64,000 nucleotides of DNA from Petrimonas mucosa (GTDB lineage Bacteria > Bacteroidota > Bacteroidia > Bacteroidales > Dysgonomonadaceae): the NCBI RefSeq assembly GCF_900095795.1, contig NZ_LT608328.1, forward strand, positions 1,109,001 through 1,173,000, given 5' to 3'. This document shows positions 53,633 to 62,049 of this stretch, one piece after another. The translations under genes and the position numbers were made by a program. Numbering within the stretch: position 1 is the first letter of the stretch; each line of letters opens with the position of its first letter. The notes below the pieces were generated by a model. That model saw nothing but the letters and a program-made list of their open reading frames with translations. It was not told the origin of the DNA and searched no databases.

Positions 53633-54955
53633 TCAGGAGCCGGTCTGATCTTTCTTGTTGGGCCGGCTTTGTTTTCTCTTTGAAGAGGTTTTTTTCCCTT
53701 TTTTCTCTCCCGACGGTTGGGCATGTTTCTTCTCTTTCCCCTTGTTTCCCTTGTTTTTTGAAGGCTTGTCGCTCCGTCTCCTCCCCTCCTTGCGCTGTTG
53801 TTCGGGATTGTATTCGGGAACCTCCCCCAACTCAGGAGGAACAGGAATTTTGTAGATCGTCTTTTTCAGGAACCGCTCAATTTTGGAGAAGCGGAACTGT
53901 TCCTCGGGCGATACAAATGTTATTGCCATCCCGGAATCGCCTGCGCGTGCCGTTCGTCCGATACGGTGGACATAATCCTCCACGTCGTGGGGTACATCGA
54001 AGTTTATGACGAGCGTGATGTCGTCAATATCGATTCCCCTCGAGACAATATCGGTAGCCACCAGGATATTTACCCTTTCATTCCGGAATTCGTGCATTAC
54101 TGAGTTTCGCTCAGACTGTTCCAGGTCGGAATGCATGGCGTCGGCCGACAGCCCCATCTTCTGGAGTGTCTTGGCAATCTCTTTTACCTTCTGTTTCTTT
54201 CCGGAGAAAAGGATCACCTTGTTGGGTTTCTTCTCCGAGAAGAGTTGTTTGACGATCTCGATCTTTTGTGCTTCGTAACAGATATAGGCCGTCTGTAAAA
54301 TGGTCTCTGGCGGACGAGCTACTGCAATGGTGATCTCCACGGGATTTCGCAGGATAGTCTTGGCCAGTTGCTGGATCTTTGGCGGCATCGTAGCTGAAAA
54401 CATGATTGTCTGCCTATCTTTCGGCAGCAATTTCTCAATCTTCATGATGTCGTCGTAGAATCCCATGTCGAGCATCCGGTCTGCCTCGTCCAGAATAAAA
54501 TACTTCACCCCGGAAAAATCGATGTTGTAGAGGTTGATATGTGAAAGCAGCCTACCAGGTGTGGCGATCACCACATCGGCCCCGCTAAGCAATCCTCTCT
54601 TCTGTACCTCCCAGGCATCCCCATCATTGCCTCCGTAAACGGCTACCGATGAGAAGGGGGTAAAATAGGAGAAGCCCTCCATCTGTTGGTCGATCTGTTG
54701 CGCCAACTCTCTGGTAGGAGCCATGATGATGGCATTTACCTTGTTGGCTTCGTGCGGTTCGGTTAGTAGGTTGTTCAGCAGTGGGAGCAGGAAAGCTGCA
54801 GTTTTACCTGTCCCTGTCTGTGCACAGGCGATCACATCTTTATGTTCTAGAATAACCGGTATGGCTTGTTCCTGGATGGGTGTAGTCTCTTTGAAGTTCA
54901 TTGCCTGTAACCCATCCAGCAGGTTATCGCACAGCGGAAGTTCGGTAAATAACAT
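53633..54955 (-). CDS. DEAD-box RNA helicase, RhlE subfamily
   Basis: 440 residues. Motifs in order: Q motif FKETTPIQEQAIP, AQTGTGKT (I), PTRELAQQ (Ia), VIATPGRLLSH (Ib), LDEADRMLDMGF (II, DEAD), FSATMPP (III), FSGKKQKV (IV), ATDIVSRGIDI (V) and HRIGRTARAGDSG (VI). The last 70 residues are basic and low complexity (KGNKGKEKKH-type), an RNA-binding tail. It unwinds RNA, likely in ribosome assembly or cold adaptation. A -7 box (minus TATCTTTG) is at 54977-54984. Confidence 0.93.
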   Translation of the reverse strand: MLFTELPLCDNLLDGLQAMNFKETTPIQEQAIPVILEHKDVIACAQTGTGKTAAFLLPLLNNLLTEPHEANKVNAIIMAPTRELAQQIDQQMEGFSYFTPFSSVAVYGGNDGDAWEVQKRGLLSGADVVIATPGRLLSHINLYNIDFSGVKYFILDEADRMLDMGFYDDIMKIEKLLPKDRQTIMFSATMPPKIQQLAKTILRNPVEITIAVARPPETILQTAYICYEAQKIEIVKQLFSEKKPNKVILFSGKKQKVKEIAKTLQKMGLSADAMHSDLEQSERNSVMHEFRNERVNILVATDIVSRGIDIDDITLVINFDVPHDVEDYVHRIGRTARAGDSGMAITFVSPEEQFRFSKIERFLKKTIYKIPVPPELGEVPEYNPEQQRKEGRRRSDKPSKNKGNKGKEKKHAQPSGEKKGKKTSSKRKQSRPNKKDQTGS

Positions 54956-54976
54956 TGCTATTTTCTAAAGTTTTGG

Positions 54977-54984
54977 CAAAGATA
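54977..54984 (-). promoter_or_regulatory. -7 box for the DEAD-box helicase gene
   Basis: Minus-strand TATCTTTG, 21 bases before the ATG. Confidence 0.45.
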
Positions 54985-55069
54985 GTGTTTATTTTCCTTT
55001 TTTTATCTCCTGAACTGCTCTCCAGTAAAATAAATTTTACTGAACCTTTTTTCTTTACAAAAATAGTTT

Positions 55070-55077
55070 TACCTTTG
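55070..55077 (+). promoter_or_regulatory. -7 box for tRNA-Ser
   Basis: TACCTTTG fits TAnnTTTG, 23 bases upstream of the tRNA 5' end; upstream is a T-rich tract without a perfect -33. Confidence 0.55.
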
Positions 55078-55100
55078 CACTCGCTTTTAACAAAAAGCAA

Positions 55101-55186
<86 letters not shown>

Positions 55187-55222
55187 AATAAATGCTGAAA
55201 TTCAGTAATATACATTATCTAA

Positions 55223-55268
55223 GCACAGTTTTACGCACATTTTCCGCGTTGGCTGTGCGTTTTTTTTT
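55223..55268 (+). terminator. Terminator after tRNA-Ser
   Basis: GCACAG (55223-55228) pairs with CTGTGC (55253-55258), followed by a run of nine or more T. Medium-length loop. Confidence 0.65.
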
Positions 55269-55364
55269 ATGTCCATTCGATGAAAAACTGAATCAATAAA
55301 TTGTGTTATATTAGCCCTCAAAAAAACCGAGCAGTAAAAAATAAAAGTTATTTTTACAACTGCT

Positions 55365-55647
55365 ATGGAAAAGAGGAAGAATTTTTACATCGAAAATCAA
55401 GGCTGAAATAGTTTTATCCTTGTTGCGTGGAGAAGATCCTGAGTTGCTTAGCCGTGAATACGGAGTTACTCTGGCTGATATCAACCTTTGGCGGGATCAA
55501 TTTATCGAGAGTGGTACCGACGGGTTCAAGCGTAACCCCGACGATTCGAAGCTGAGTGCAGCCGAGCGTAAGATCGGGCAACTGCAGATGGAGCTTGAAC
55601 TCACAAAAAAAAAGAACGAATTGGCAGCAAAACTAAGAAGGAAATAA
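55365..55647 (+). pseudogene. IS3 OrfA, frameshifted near its start
   Basis: The N-terminus begins at ATG 55365 (MEKRKNF) but runs to a stop after 13 codons. Moving one base forward at the TTTTT run (55382-55386) restores TSKIKAEIVLSLLRGEDPE and the rest of OrfA, a helix-turn-helix protein that binds the IS ends (YGVTLADINLWRDQF) with a C-terminal leucine-zipper-like coil. So either the gene is broken, or it is read through slippage on the T-run, or a TTG at 55420 serves as start of a shorter form. Near the 3' end AAAAAAG at 55608-55614 in phase A AAA AAG is the classic -1 slippery site that fuses OrfA to OrfB. Confidence 0.65.
55608..55614 (+). promoter_or_regulatory. -1 ribosomal frameshift site of the IS3 element
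   Basis: A AAA AAG in the OrfA frame, within a run of nine A (55605-55613). OrfB is in the -1 frame and open across it. This is the standard device for making the IS3 OrfAB transposase. Confidence 0.7.
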
Positions 55648-55652
55648 TCTCC

Positions 55653-56702
55653 ATGCTGATAGAGGAGCATTATCCATTAACCGGGAAGCCATACCCGAAG
55701 CGTTTGATATTCAAGGTTGTTGGCTACAGCAGCAGCACCTGGTATGAAAACCCTACCCCCAAAACAGGGAAACGGGGCAGAAAACCCAAGCATAGCGATG
55801 AAGAAGTTTTACAAGAGATTAAAACTGAAATTATGAAAAGTACATTCAACGCTGAAGGTTATCTGAAAGTGAAGAAGCGCATGGGTAAAAGGAAGATAAA
55901 CGCTCTGGTAGCCGGCAAGGCATGTGTGAACCGCATCATGCGGGAACACAACCTGCTGAGCCCCTACAGAAGGCCAGGGAAGAGGAATAAGCGCGAACAT
56001 GATGGCACTATAATCACGGATGCACCCAATGTAATGTGGGCCACTGACGGGAAGAAGTTCTGGATTGAAGGGTCAGGCTGGCATTGGTTCTTTGGTGTGA
56101 TCGATCACTTTAACGATGAGATTATATCGTGGCATATTGCAAAGAAAGGCAACCGTTTTGCTGCCATTAAGCCTGTTAGGGCCGCTGTACGAAAGACTTT
56201 CGGTTCGGTAGGTAAGGATGTATGTAAAGGAATGAAGTTGCAATTAAGAAGCGACCATGGCTCGCAGTATGACTCTGCTGATTTTATGAATGAAATGAAA
56301 TTCCTGGGATTGGAGATGTCCAAAGCGTTTGTACGGTCACCAGAGTGCAACGGGATAATAGAGCGGTTTCACCGCACCCTGGAAGAACAGGTGCTGCAAA
56401 CAGAAACATTTTCTTCCTTTGAGGAAGCTTATAACAGTATTGATCAATTTATTAATGACTACAACACGGATTGGATACTTCATAGACTGGAATACTGTTC
56501 ACCTGTAGAATACAGGGAAAAGTACGCTGAAAGCCAGCGAAAAGTAAAAGATGATATACCATCGGGCAATAAGGATCCTGAGGTTCAGCTTGTCCTCATT
56601 TCAAGTGGCTCAATGCCACGAAGAAATGAAATAGCTCTTCAGGCAATGGTAAAAGGGGCAATTACTTACAGTAACACCCCTTCTATAAATCCTTCGGTAT
56701 AA
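55653..56702 (+). CDS. IS3-family transposase OrfB (rve integrase core)
   Basis: 349 residues. It has the N-terminal HTH_21 region (YLKVKKRMGKRKINALVAGK) and the DDE core: first Asp in VMWATDGKKF, second in RSDHGSQYDS, Glu in GIIERFHRTLEEQV. The frame is open upstream through the slippery site, so it is normally made as an OrfAB fusion. The C-terminal tail after the core is about 50 residues longer than in short IS3 transposases. The transposase core looks intact. Confidence 0.88.
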   Translation: MLIEEHYPLTGKPYPKRLIFKVVGYSSSTWYENPTPKTGKRGRKPKHSDEEVLQEIKTEIMKSTFNAEGYLKVKKRMGKRKINALVAGKACVNRIMREHNLLSPYRRPGKRNKREHDGTIITDAPNVMWATDGKKFWIEGSGWHWFFGVIDHFNDEIISWHIAKKGNRFAAIKPVRAAVRKTFGSVGKDVCKGMKLQLRSDHGSQYDSADFMNEMKFLGLEMSKAFVRSPECNGIIERFHRTLEEQVLQTETFSSFEEAYNSIDQFINDYNTDWILHRLEYCSPVEYREKYAESQRKVKDDIPSGNKDPEVQLVLISSGSMPRRNEIALQAMVKGAITYSNTPSINPSV

Positions 56703-56857
56703 TATATCACCATCGGATCAGCTTGTCCGATACAAAAGTAATAAAAAAGATTAAATACAATTAATGTGCTCGGTTATTACGGGCTAATACAATCAATAAA
56801 TTGTGTCAAATGATTCTGATTCATACTATATCGAGAAAATCACGTTTTAGATAAGGT

Positions 56858-58225
56858 CAATAGTTCGTTAAAAATATAGTTTGGAGTCAAGCAGCACTTG
56901 CTGCAAACTCAATGAGTTCCTTGACAAGTTTATCATTTAATCTTCTGTTCGGTTTAATGCCGGACACGCAAATAAATCGTTCAAGCAAGTAGGCGTTGTG
57001 TATCATCGTTTTACATGATGCCATCGAAAAAGGAATACCTCTTTCCCTTGCCAGCACCTTTGCCAGGTTGACCGAGGTAAGAGATGCATTAAAGTTGAAC
57101 GATAGCTTTGCTACGTCCCTTGCCTGCGATTGTATCAGTCCTGTGAAGCCTTTGGCATCCCTGAAGCAAAACTCGATCTGAAAACGGGTGCGGTAAAATT
57201 CTATGACATCTTTTCCACTCATCTCAGGATTGGTAGAGAAGAACAGTTTTGGTTTTTTCCCATCTTTGAAATACCAGATGACAAGCCTGACCATCTGTTT
57301 AAGTGATTTGGAATAGGCTACCAAGGTGTAGAGATCACCGTTATCAATATTGATCTTTTGCACTCTGGTTGTATCCAGGTTGGCCATGTCAATCTTTCCG
57401 TCGTAGAGTTTAGGCCTGCCTTTCTTGCCTGTCGGTTTCTGCAGTGTTGGATAATAAAGTGCGGCGTCATCCCTGAAGCGGCTGACCAGATCAAACTTCA
57501 TCTCTTGCAGACCCGTAGCGAAGTTGTTCTTTGCGAAGTAGGCATCGGCAACCACGTGACGGCTTGCCCGATGGAGTTTCTCCCGCATCGATTTAATGAC
57601 CAGCAGGTACCAGTCAGTCAGGTTGGCATCACGACTCTCCAGGGTTTGACGGTCCGGAGTCTGAACGGCCTGTAGACTGATGCAATCCTTGTTGTCGACG
57701 TCTATAAGGCCCACTCCCAGGATTTCCAATCCTCTTTTCGCCTGACCGGCTGCACCCGACCAGAAGTAACCAATCCAAGGGGTATTCTTTCCTGATTTGG
57801 ATATATAACTGGGATCAATGGCAATTGCCTTGCGATCTCCGGTTAATACCCTATCAGACAAAGACAAGTTAAACTCCAGCCAATCAAAATCCTTCGAGAA
57901 GTTCTGGCGAAATCGCTGTTCACACGACTTGCCATATCTCCCCAATTGTAGGAAATTAATCCTGCCGGGAATGACCAGATACAAAATAAGCGTCTCCATA
58001 AGGAATGATTTGAAACTTTTGTTTAACTTCGTAGTTAGTTCACCAAGAACATCACTACAGATACCTTTATATTGGTTAAGTATGCTGGTTCTATCCATCT
58101 TTATTAGACTTTGATCAGCTATAAAGATACTGATAATCAGATACTTAACCATCTTTTTTATGTTAAACTATGTTATGTAAATCATTGAATTTTAATTAGT
58201 TAATTGAATATTTACCGAAGTATTG
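56858..58225 (-). mobile_element. IS4-type insertion sequence, copy 1
   Basis: 1368 bp. Terminal inverted repeats CAATAGTTCGTTAAAAATAT (left) and, read inwards from the right, CAATACTTCGGTAAATATTC: 15 of the first 18 positions match. One transposase gene fills it. The right end touches the ATG of the cargo lipoprotein gene. Confidence 0.85.
56887..58098 (-). CDS. IS4-type transposase, copy 1
   Basis: 403 residues from ATG 58098 (MDRTSILNQYKG). DDE transposase of the IS4/DDE_Tnp_1 type: first Asp in AIAIDPSYISKSGK, second in HVVADAYFAKNNF, and the IS4 signature Y(2)R(3)E(6)K in FYRTRFQIEFCFRDAKGF. Intact and probably the functional copy. It differs from copy 2 by a few substitutions and by keeping the KVLA residues in SVNLAKVLARERG. 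Upstream ATG 58152 was rejected because the second copy lacks it. Confidence 0.9.
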   Translation of the reverse strand: MDRTSILNQYKGICSDVLGELTTKLNKSFKSFLMETLILYLVIPGRINFLQLGRYGKSCEQRFRQNFSKDFDWLEFNLSLSDRVLTGDRKAIAIDPSYISKSGKNTPWIGYFWSGAAGQAKRGLEILGVGLIDVDNKDCISLQAVQTPDRQTLESRDANLTDWYLLVIKSMREKLHRASRHVVADAYFAKNNFATGLQEMKFDLVSRFRDDAALYYPTLQKPTGKKGRPKLYDGKIDMANLDTTRVQKINIDNGDLYTLVAYSKSLKQMVRLVIWYFKDGKKPKLFFSTNPEMSGKDVIEFYRTRFQIEFCFRDAKGFTGLIQSQARDVAKLSFNFNASLTSVNLAKVLARERGIPFSMASCKTMIHNAYLLERFICVSGIKPNRRLNDKLVKELIEFAASAA

Positions 58226-58996
58226 ATGAATAAAAATAAGTTAAAGTATGCAGGATTTTTAGCAAGCATAATAATTGTACTTGCATTCTTTTCTTCAAAT
58301 AGTTGTCAACAAGACTCACTGAATAACGGGTCAAAATTTCTTTCATTTAGTGCTACCAAGCAAAGTTTAGATAAACTATCCAAAGAAGAACTAAACAATT
58401 TTATTCTTGCATTGGAACGTATTCAGATAGTGTCTGAAAACGGTTTTTATGAAATTGTTCAAAAAAATGGACAAGAAATAAATATATCAGAGAATCTTTT
58501 TTCGTATATAAAACAGATTGTTGAAAATTCAAATAGACTTGTTAATGCGAAAAGCAAAAAGTCCACCACCCCTCATCTAAGATCGGATACCGTAGAGTTT
58601 GGTGACAACATTAACTGCGTAGCTCACACCATCCATGCGATATCAAATGACTTGGGCGGGTATTACACATATTCGGGAATTAATGCCTTCCTGAATGACA
58701 GCATAGAAGGCTACGCGGAATATGGAGTACCGTTGGAATTGATGGGGTTTGCAGTTGGTCATTTTTTTAATTACGAATACCAAGCTGGACCTCCTATGTA
58801 TTATAACTATTTAAATGCAGGTAATACCAGAACAATGGCTGTTCTTGATTATTGGGATGGCACAGGGCATGCAGAGGTCTTACTTATTTCAGATGGGGAA
58901 TTGGCATATATTTGGGACGAACAAACTGGCAAAGATGTAGTTATAGAAAATTGGAGAATAAGAAGAAGATATAAGATACTAAATGTTAAATACTGA
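58226..58996 (+). CDS. Cargo lipoprotein with papain/C39-like Cys-His-Asp arrangement
   Basis: 256 residues. A hydrophobic N-terminus (GFLASIIIVLAFFSS, then NSC with Cys27) suggests export, perhaps as a lipoprotein. The C-terminal 130 residues contain INCVAHTIHAI (Cys131), GTGHAEVLLIS (His215) and YIWDEQTGKD (Asp231). This spacing, with a GH before a short strand and DE/DP-like Asp after, recalls the C39/papain-like cysteine peptidase fold, but I do not recognise a named family. The middle (45-110) is helical. The ATG is the first base after the IS copy 1 end, so its original promoter was probably cut away. The stop overlaps the frame of the next gene region by ten bases upstream of its ATG. 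Possibly paired with it. Confidence 0.6.
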   Translation: MNKNKLKYAGFLASIIIVLAFFSSNSCQQDSLNNGSKFLSFSATKQSLDKLSKEELNNFILALERIQIVSENGFYEIVQKNGQEINISENLFSYIKQIVENSNRLVNAKSKKSTTPHLRSDTVEFGDNINCVAHTIHAISNDLGGYYTYSGINAFLNDSIEGYAEYGVPLELMGFAVGHFFNYEYQAGPPMYYNYLNAGNTRTMAVLDYWDGTGHAEVLLISDGELAYIWDEQTGKDVVIENWRIRRRYKILNVKY

Positions 58997-59006
58997 ATTT
59001 GAGATT

Positions 59007-59762
59007 ATGAAAAAAGTAGTATTGTTTTGTCTGTTGGGGCTTATTTTCCTTGTTATAGGTTGTGGCTCCGCTTCCCCTTCAAAAATAAAATTATGGCAAG
59101 AAAGAGTAGCGGAACAAAACACCCGCACATTACCAGAATACGCCAAATTTATGGATGAAAAGTTAGGAATTACCTGCACGATGCCCCGTAACTTTATCGA
59201 CCAAAAACAGCTCAGACAGTGGAGAATTCATCAAAACAGGGATGTAACTTTCGTGTACACTCCCGTATTGAGGTCAAAAGACAAGCAGTGCATAATCTTA
59301 TATCCCTTTTACCCTGTACATACAGATAGAGTCGGAGATACCCCATGCTTTTCTTCACGCGAGAGAAAAGAGATAGAAGAACTTATGAAAAAAGACTCTA
59401 CCATCCTCAAAACCCCCAATTGGAAAGTGGGAATTCCCCGCAGTATTATCTATTCAGAGATCAGAGCGGCGTTGGATATCGATTATCGTGCTTGGATTGA
59501 CCCTGACAAGCATATTACCGTATTGGCAGGAAAAGAGGCGCGAAACCTTTTTAATGCCGACTCCGTTTTTATTTATGATATCCCTATGGACAAACCGTAC
59601 GAAGAAAAATACGTGCACTGTACCGGATTGGCAATAAGCAAGGCCAATAGGCCTGTGTTGTATCTAAAATGGTTCTTCACAAATAAGGGAAAGAAAAAAG
59701 AGAAGAAATACCTTGATTTGATAAAAAAAACAATTTGGTACGGTGATATTCCAAAAAAATAG
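59007..59762 (+). CDS. Cargo lipoprotein of unknown function
   Basis: 251 residues from ATG 59007. Signal LLGLIFLVIGCGSAS with lipobox Cys19. The mature protein has TRTLPEYAKFMDEKLGITC, a Tyr/Pro-rich middle (CIILYPFYPVH) and a basic end. Similar small lipoproteins occur in Bacteroides genomes, but I know no function. It begins ten bases after the stop of the cysteine-peptidase-like gene and is most likely co-transcribed. A partner or inhibitor role is speculation. Confidence 0.6.
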   Translation: MKKVVLFCLLGLIFLVIGCGSASPSKIKLWQERVAEQNTRTLPEYAKFMDEKLGITCTMPRNFIDQKQLRQWRIHQNRDVTFVYTPVLRSKDKQCIILYPFYPVHTDRVGDTPCFSSRERKEIEELMKKDSTILKTPNWKVGIPRSIIYSEIRAALDIDYRAWIDPDKHITVLAGKEARNLFNADSVFIYDIPMDKPYEEKYVHCTGLAISKANRPVLYLKWFFTNKGKKKEKKYLDLIKKTIWYGDIPKK

Positions 59763-59904
59763 ATTCATAACGAGGATGATCGGAGTTATCTCCGGGTGAA
59801 AACCAGCCTTTGTGTTTATGTGCTGAAAACGGACGATATCCACCCACCCAAAACGGGGATATCCGTTCACTTTTCATGCTCTTTACCCTAATGGCGATGC
59901 AAAA
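59763..59904. other. Probable right end of a degenerate IS21-type element
   Basis: About 140 bases between the second lipoprotein gene and the istB stop, containing a GATATCC (59835-59841)/GGATATC (59857-59863) hairpin and several short inverted motifs (GGAGTTATCTCC). IS21 ends carry several short repeats next to istB, and this fits in position; I cannot define the exact tip. Confidence 0.35.
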
Positions 59905-60663
59905 TTAGTCATTTTCTCTGTTTTCAGTTTGATTTGATACTTTTTTCTGCCGTAGAGAGGCACCTTTTAGCTCGAAGCGCACACTTGTGTGCACCAAACG
60001 GTCGAGGATGGCATCCGCGGCCGTAGTGTTTCCCTTCATCACATCGTACCAGTCGGCTACTGGTAACTGTGAGATGATGATGGTAGCTTTTTGGCCGTGC
60101 CTGTCTTCTATGATTTCCATAAAGTCAAGCAGTTGTTGACCATCGAGCACCTTCATGCCGAAGTCATCCAGGATGAGCAGGTCAGTCTGTGCGAGCTTGG
60201 CAAAGAACCGGTGCAGGGTACTGGCGATGCGTGCAAGTGCAATCTCCTCGAAGAGACGGTAGACATTGTAGTATGCCACCTTGAGTCCGTTCATGCAGGC
60301 CTGATGCCCCAGAGCAGTACCGAGCCAGCTCTTGCCTGTTCCTGCCGCTCCTGTGATGAGCACAGATACTCCCTTGCGCACATAGTCGCATGTGGCCAGA
60401 TTGAGCACCTTCTGCTTGTCCACTCCGCGTTTGCTGTCGTAGATGACCTCGCCGATAGAGGCTTGATAGCGGAAGCGGGCTTTCTTCACCAGACGCGTGT
60501 TCCGGCTTGTCGTGCGGTTGTCCAACTCGGCCTGTATAAGCAGTTGCAGGCCATCTTTCAAGGAGATCGAATCATGCTGTCGCGTCTCCATCATGGTAGT
60601 CCAGTAATGCGCCATTCCGGGCATCTTCAGACTTCTCAGGGCGTTTGATATTTCGTCCATCAT
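59905..60663 (-). CDS. Orphan IstB-like ATPase of an IS21-family element
   Basis: 252 residues from ATG 60663 (MMDEISNALRSLKMPGMAHYW). AAA+ helper of IS21 transposition: Walker A GAAGTGKSW, Walker B LLILDDFGMK, sensor motif ATIIISQLPVADWY. Normally it follows istA, the transposase, but here IS4 copy 2 begins 31 bases upstream and no istA is present. The gene itself is intact. It is a leftover of an IS21 element into which the IS4-type element inserted. Confidence 0.88.
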   Translation of the reverse strand: MMDEISNALRSLKMPGMAHYWTTMMETRQHDSISLKDGLQLLIQAELDNRTTSRNTRLVKKARFRYQASIGEVIYDSKRGVDKQKVLNLATCDYVRKGVSVLITGAAGTGKSWLGTALGHQACMNGLKVAYYNVYRLFEEIALARIASTLHRFFAKLAQTDLLILDDFGMKVLDGQQLLDFMEIIEDRHGQKATIIISQLPVADWYDVMKGNTTAADAILDRLVHTSVRFELKGASLRQKKVSNQTENREND

Positions 60664-60693
60664 GTTTGTTGTTTTGGGTGGGTTGATGTATAA

Positions 60694-62049
60694 CAATAGT
60701 TCGTTAAAAATATAGTTTAGAGTCACGCAGCACTTGCTGCAAACTCAATGAGTTCTTTGACAAGTTTATCATTTAATCTTCTGTTCGGTTTAATGCCGGA
60801 CACGCAAATAAATCGTTCAAGCAAGTAGGCATTGTGTATCATCGTTTTACATGATGCCATCGAAAAAGGAATACCTCTTTCCCTTGCCAGGTTGACCGAG
60901 GTAAGAGACGCATTAAAGTTGAACGATAGCTTTGCTACGTCCCTTGCCTGCGATTGCATCAGTCCTGTGAAGCCTTTGGCATCCCTGAAGCAAAACTCGA
61001 TCTGAAAACGGGTGCGGTAAAATTCTATAACATCTTTTCCACTCATCTCAGGATTGGTAGAGAAGAACAGTTTTGGTTTTTTCCCATCCTTGGAATACCA
61101 GATGACAAGCCTGACCATCTGTTTAAATGATTTGGAATAGGCTATCAAGGTGTAGAGATCACCGTTATCAATATTGATCTTTTGCACTCTGGTTGTATCC
61201 AGGTTGGCCATGTCAATCTTTCCGTCGTAGAGTTTGGGCCTGCCTTTCTTGCCTGTCGGTTTCTGCAGTGTTGGATAATAAAGTGCGGCGTCATCCCTGA
61301 AACGGCTGACCAGATCAAACTTCATCTCTTGCAGACCCGTAACGAAGTTGTTCTTTGCGAAGTAGGCATCGGCAACCACGTGACGGCTTGCCCGATGGAG
61401 TTTCTCCTGCATCGATTTAAGGACCAAAAGGTACCAGTCAATCAGGTTGGCATCACGACTCTCCAGGGTTTGACGGTCCGGAGTCTGAACGGCCTGTAGA
61501 TTGATGCAATCCTGGTTGTCGACGTCTATAAGGCCCACTCCCAGGATTTCCAATCCTCTTTTCGCCTGACCGGCTGCACCCGACCAGAAGTAACCAATCC
61601 AAGGGGTATTCTTTCCTGATTTGGATATATAACTGGGATCAATGGCAATTGCCTTGCGATCTCCGGTAAATACCCTATCAGACAAAGACAAGTTAAACTC
61701 CAGCCAATCAAAATCCTTCGAGAAGTTCTGGCGAAATCGCTGTTCACACGACTTGCCATATCTCCCCAATTGTAGGAAATTAATCCTGCCGGGAATGACC
61801 AGATACAAAATAAGCGTCTCCATAAGGAATGATTTGAAACTTTTGTTTAACTTCGTAGTTAGTTCACCAAGAACATCACTACAGATACCTCTATATTGGT
61901 TAAGTATGCTGGTTCTATCCATCTTTATTAGGTTTTGATCAGCTATAAAGATACTGATAATCAGCTACTTAACCATCTTTTTTATGTTAAACTATGCTAT
62001 GTAAATCATTGAATTTTAATTAGTTAATTGAATATTTACCGAAGTATTG
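60694..62049 (-). mobile_element. IS4-type insertion sequence, copy 2
   Basis: 1356 bp with the same ends as copy 1, 12 bp shorter because of one in-frame deletion in the transposase. ATAA (4 bp) lies on both sides of this copy (60690-60693 and 62050-62053), but this forms part of the 7-bp ATAAGGT found outside copy 1, so it may be chance. Confidence 0.85.
60723..61922 (-). CDS. IS4-type transposase, copy 2, with a four-residue deletion
   Basis: 399 residues. Almost identical to copy 1 but SVNLAKVLARERG reads SVNLARERG. At DNA level, 12 bases between two copies of TTGCCAG have been lost, as happens in replication slippage. The deletion is about 60 residues after the IS4 YREK motif, in a helical segment, so activity may be reduced. 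The DDE residues are kept. Confidence 0.85.
   Translation of the reverse strand: MDRTSILNQYRGICSDVLGELTTKLNKSFKSFLMETLILYLVIPGRINFLQLGRYGKSCEQRFRQNFSKDFDWLEFNLSLSDRVFTGDRKAIAIDPSYISKSGKNTPWIGYFWSGAAGQAKRGLEILGVGLIDVDNQDCINLQAVQTPDRQTLESRDANLIDWYLLVLKSMQEKLHRASRHVVADAYFAKNNFVTGLQEMKFDLVSRFRDDAALYYPTLQKPTGKKGRPKLYDGKIDMANLDTTRVQKINIDNGDLYTLIAYSKSFKQMVRLVIWYSKDGKKPKLFFSTNPEMSGKDVIEFYRTRFQIEFCFRDAKGFTGLMQSQARDVAKLSFNFNASLTSVNLARERGIPFSMASCKTMIHNAYLLERFICVSGIKPNRRLNDKLVKELIEFAASAA

Larger units (their letters stand above)
55291..56806. mobile_element. IS3-family insertion sequence with 16-bp flanking direct repeats
   Basis: An element of about 1.48 kb (55307-56790). Imperfect terminal inverted repeats: left TATATTAGCCC...CCGAGCA and right (reverse complement) GTATTAGCCC...CCGAGCA, with a two-base length difference in the middle. 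AATCAATAAATTGTGT occurs at 55291-55306 and 56791-56806, directly outside both ends. IS3 elements normally make 3-5 bp duplications, so 16 bp is unusual. It encodes OrfA and OrfB linked by a frameshift site. Confidence 0.8.
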
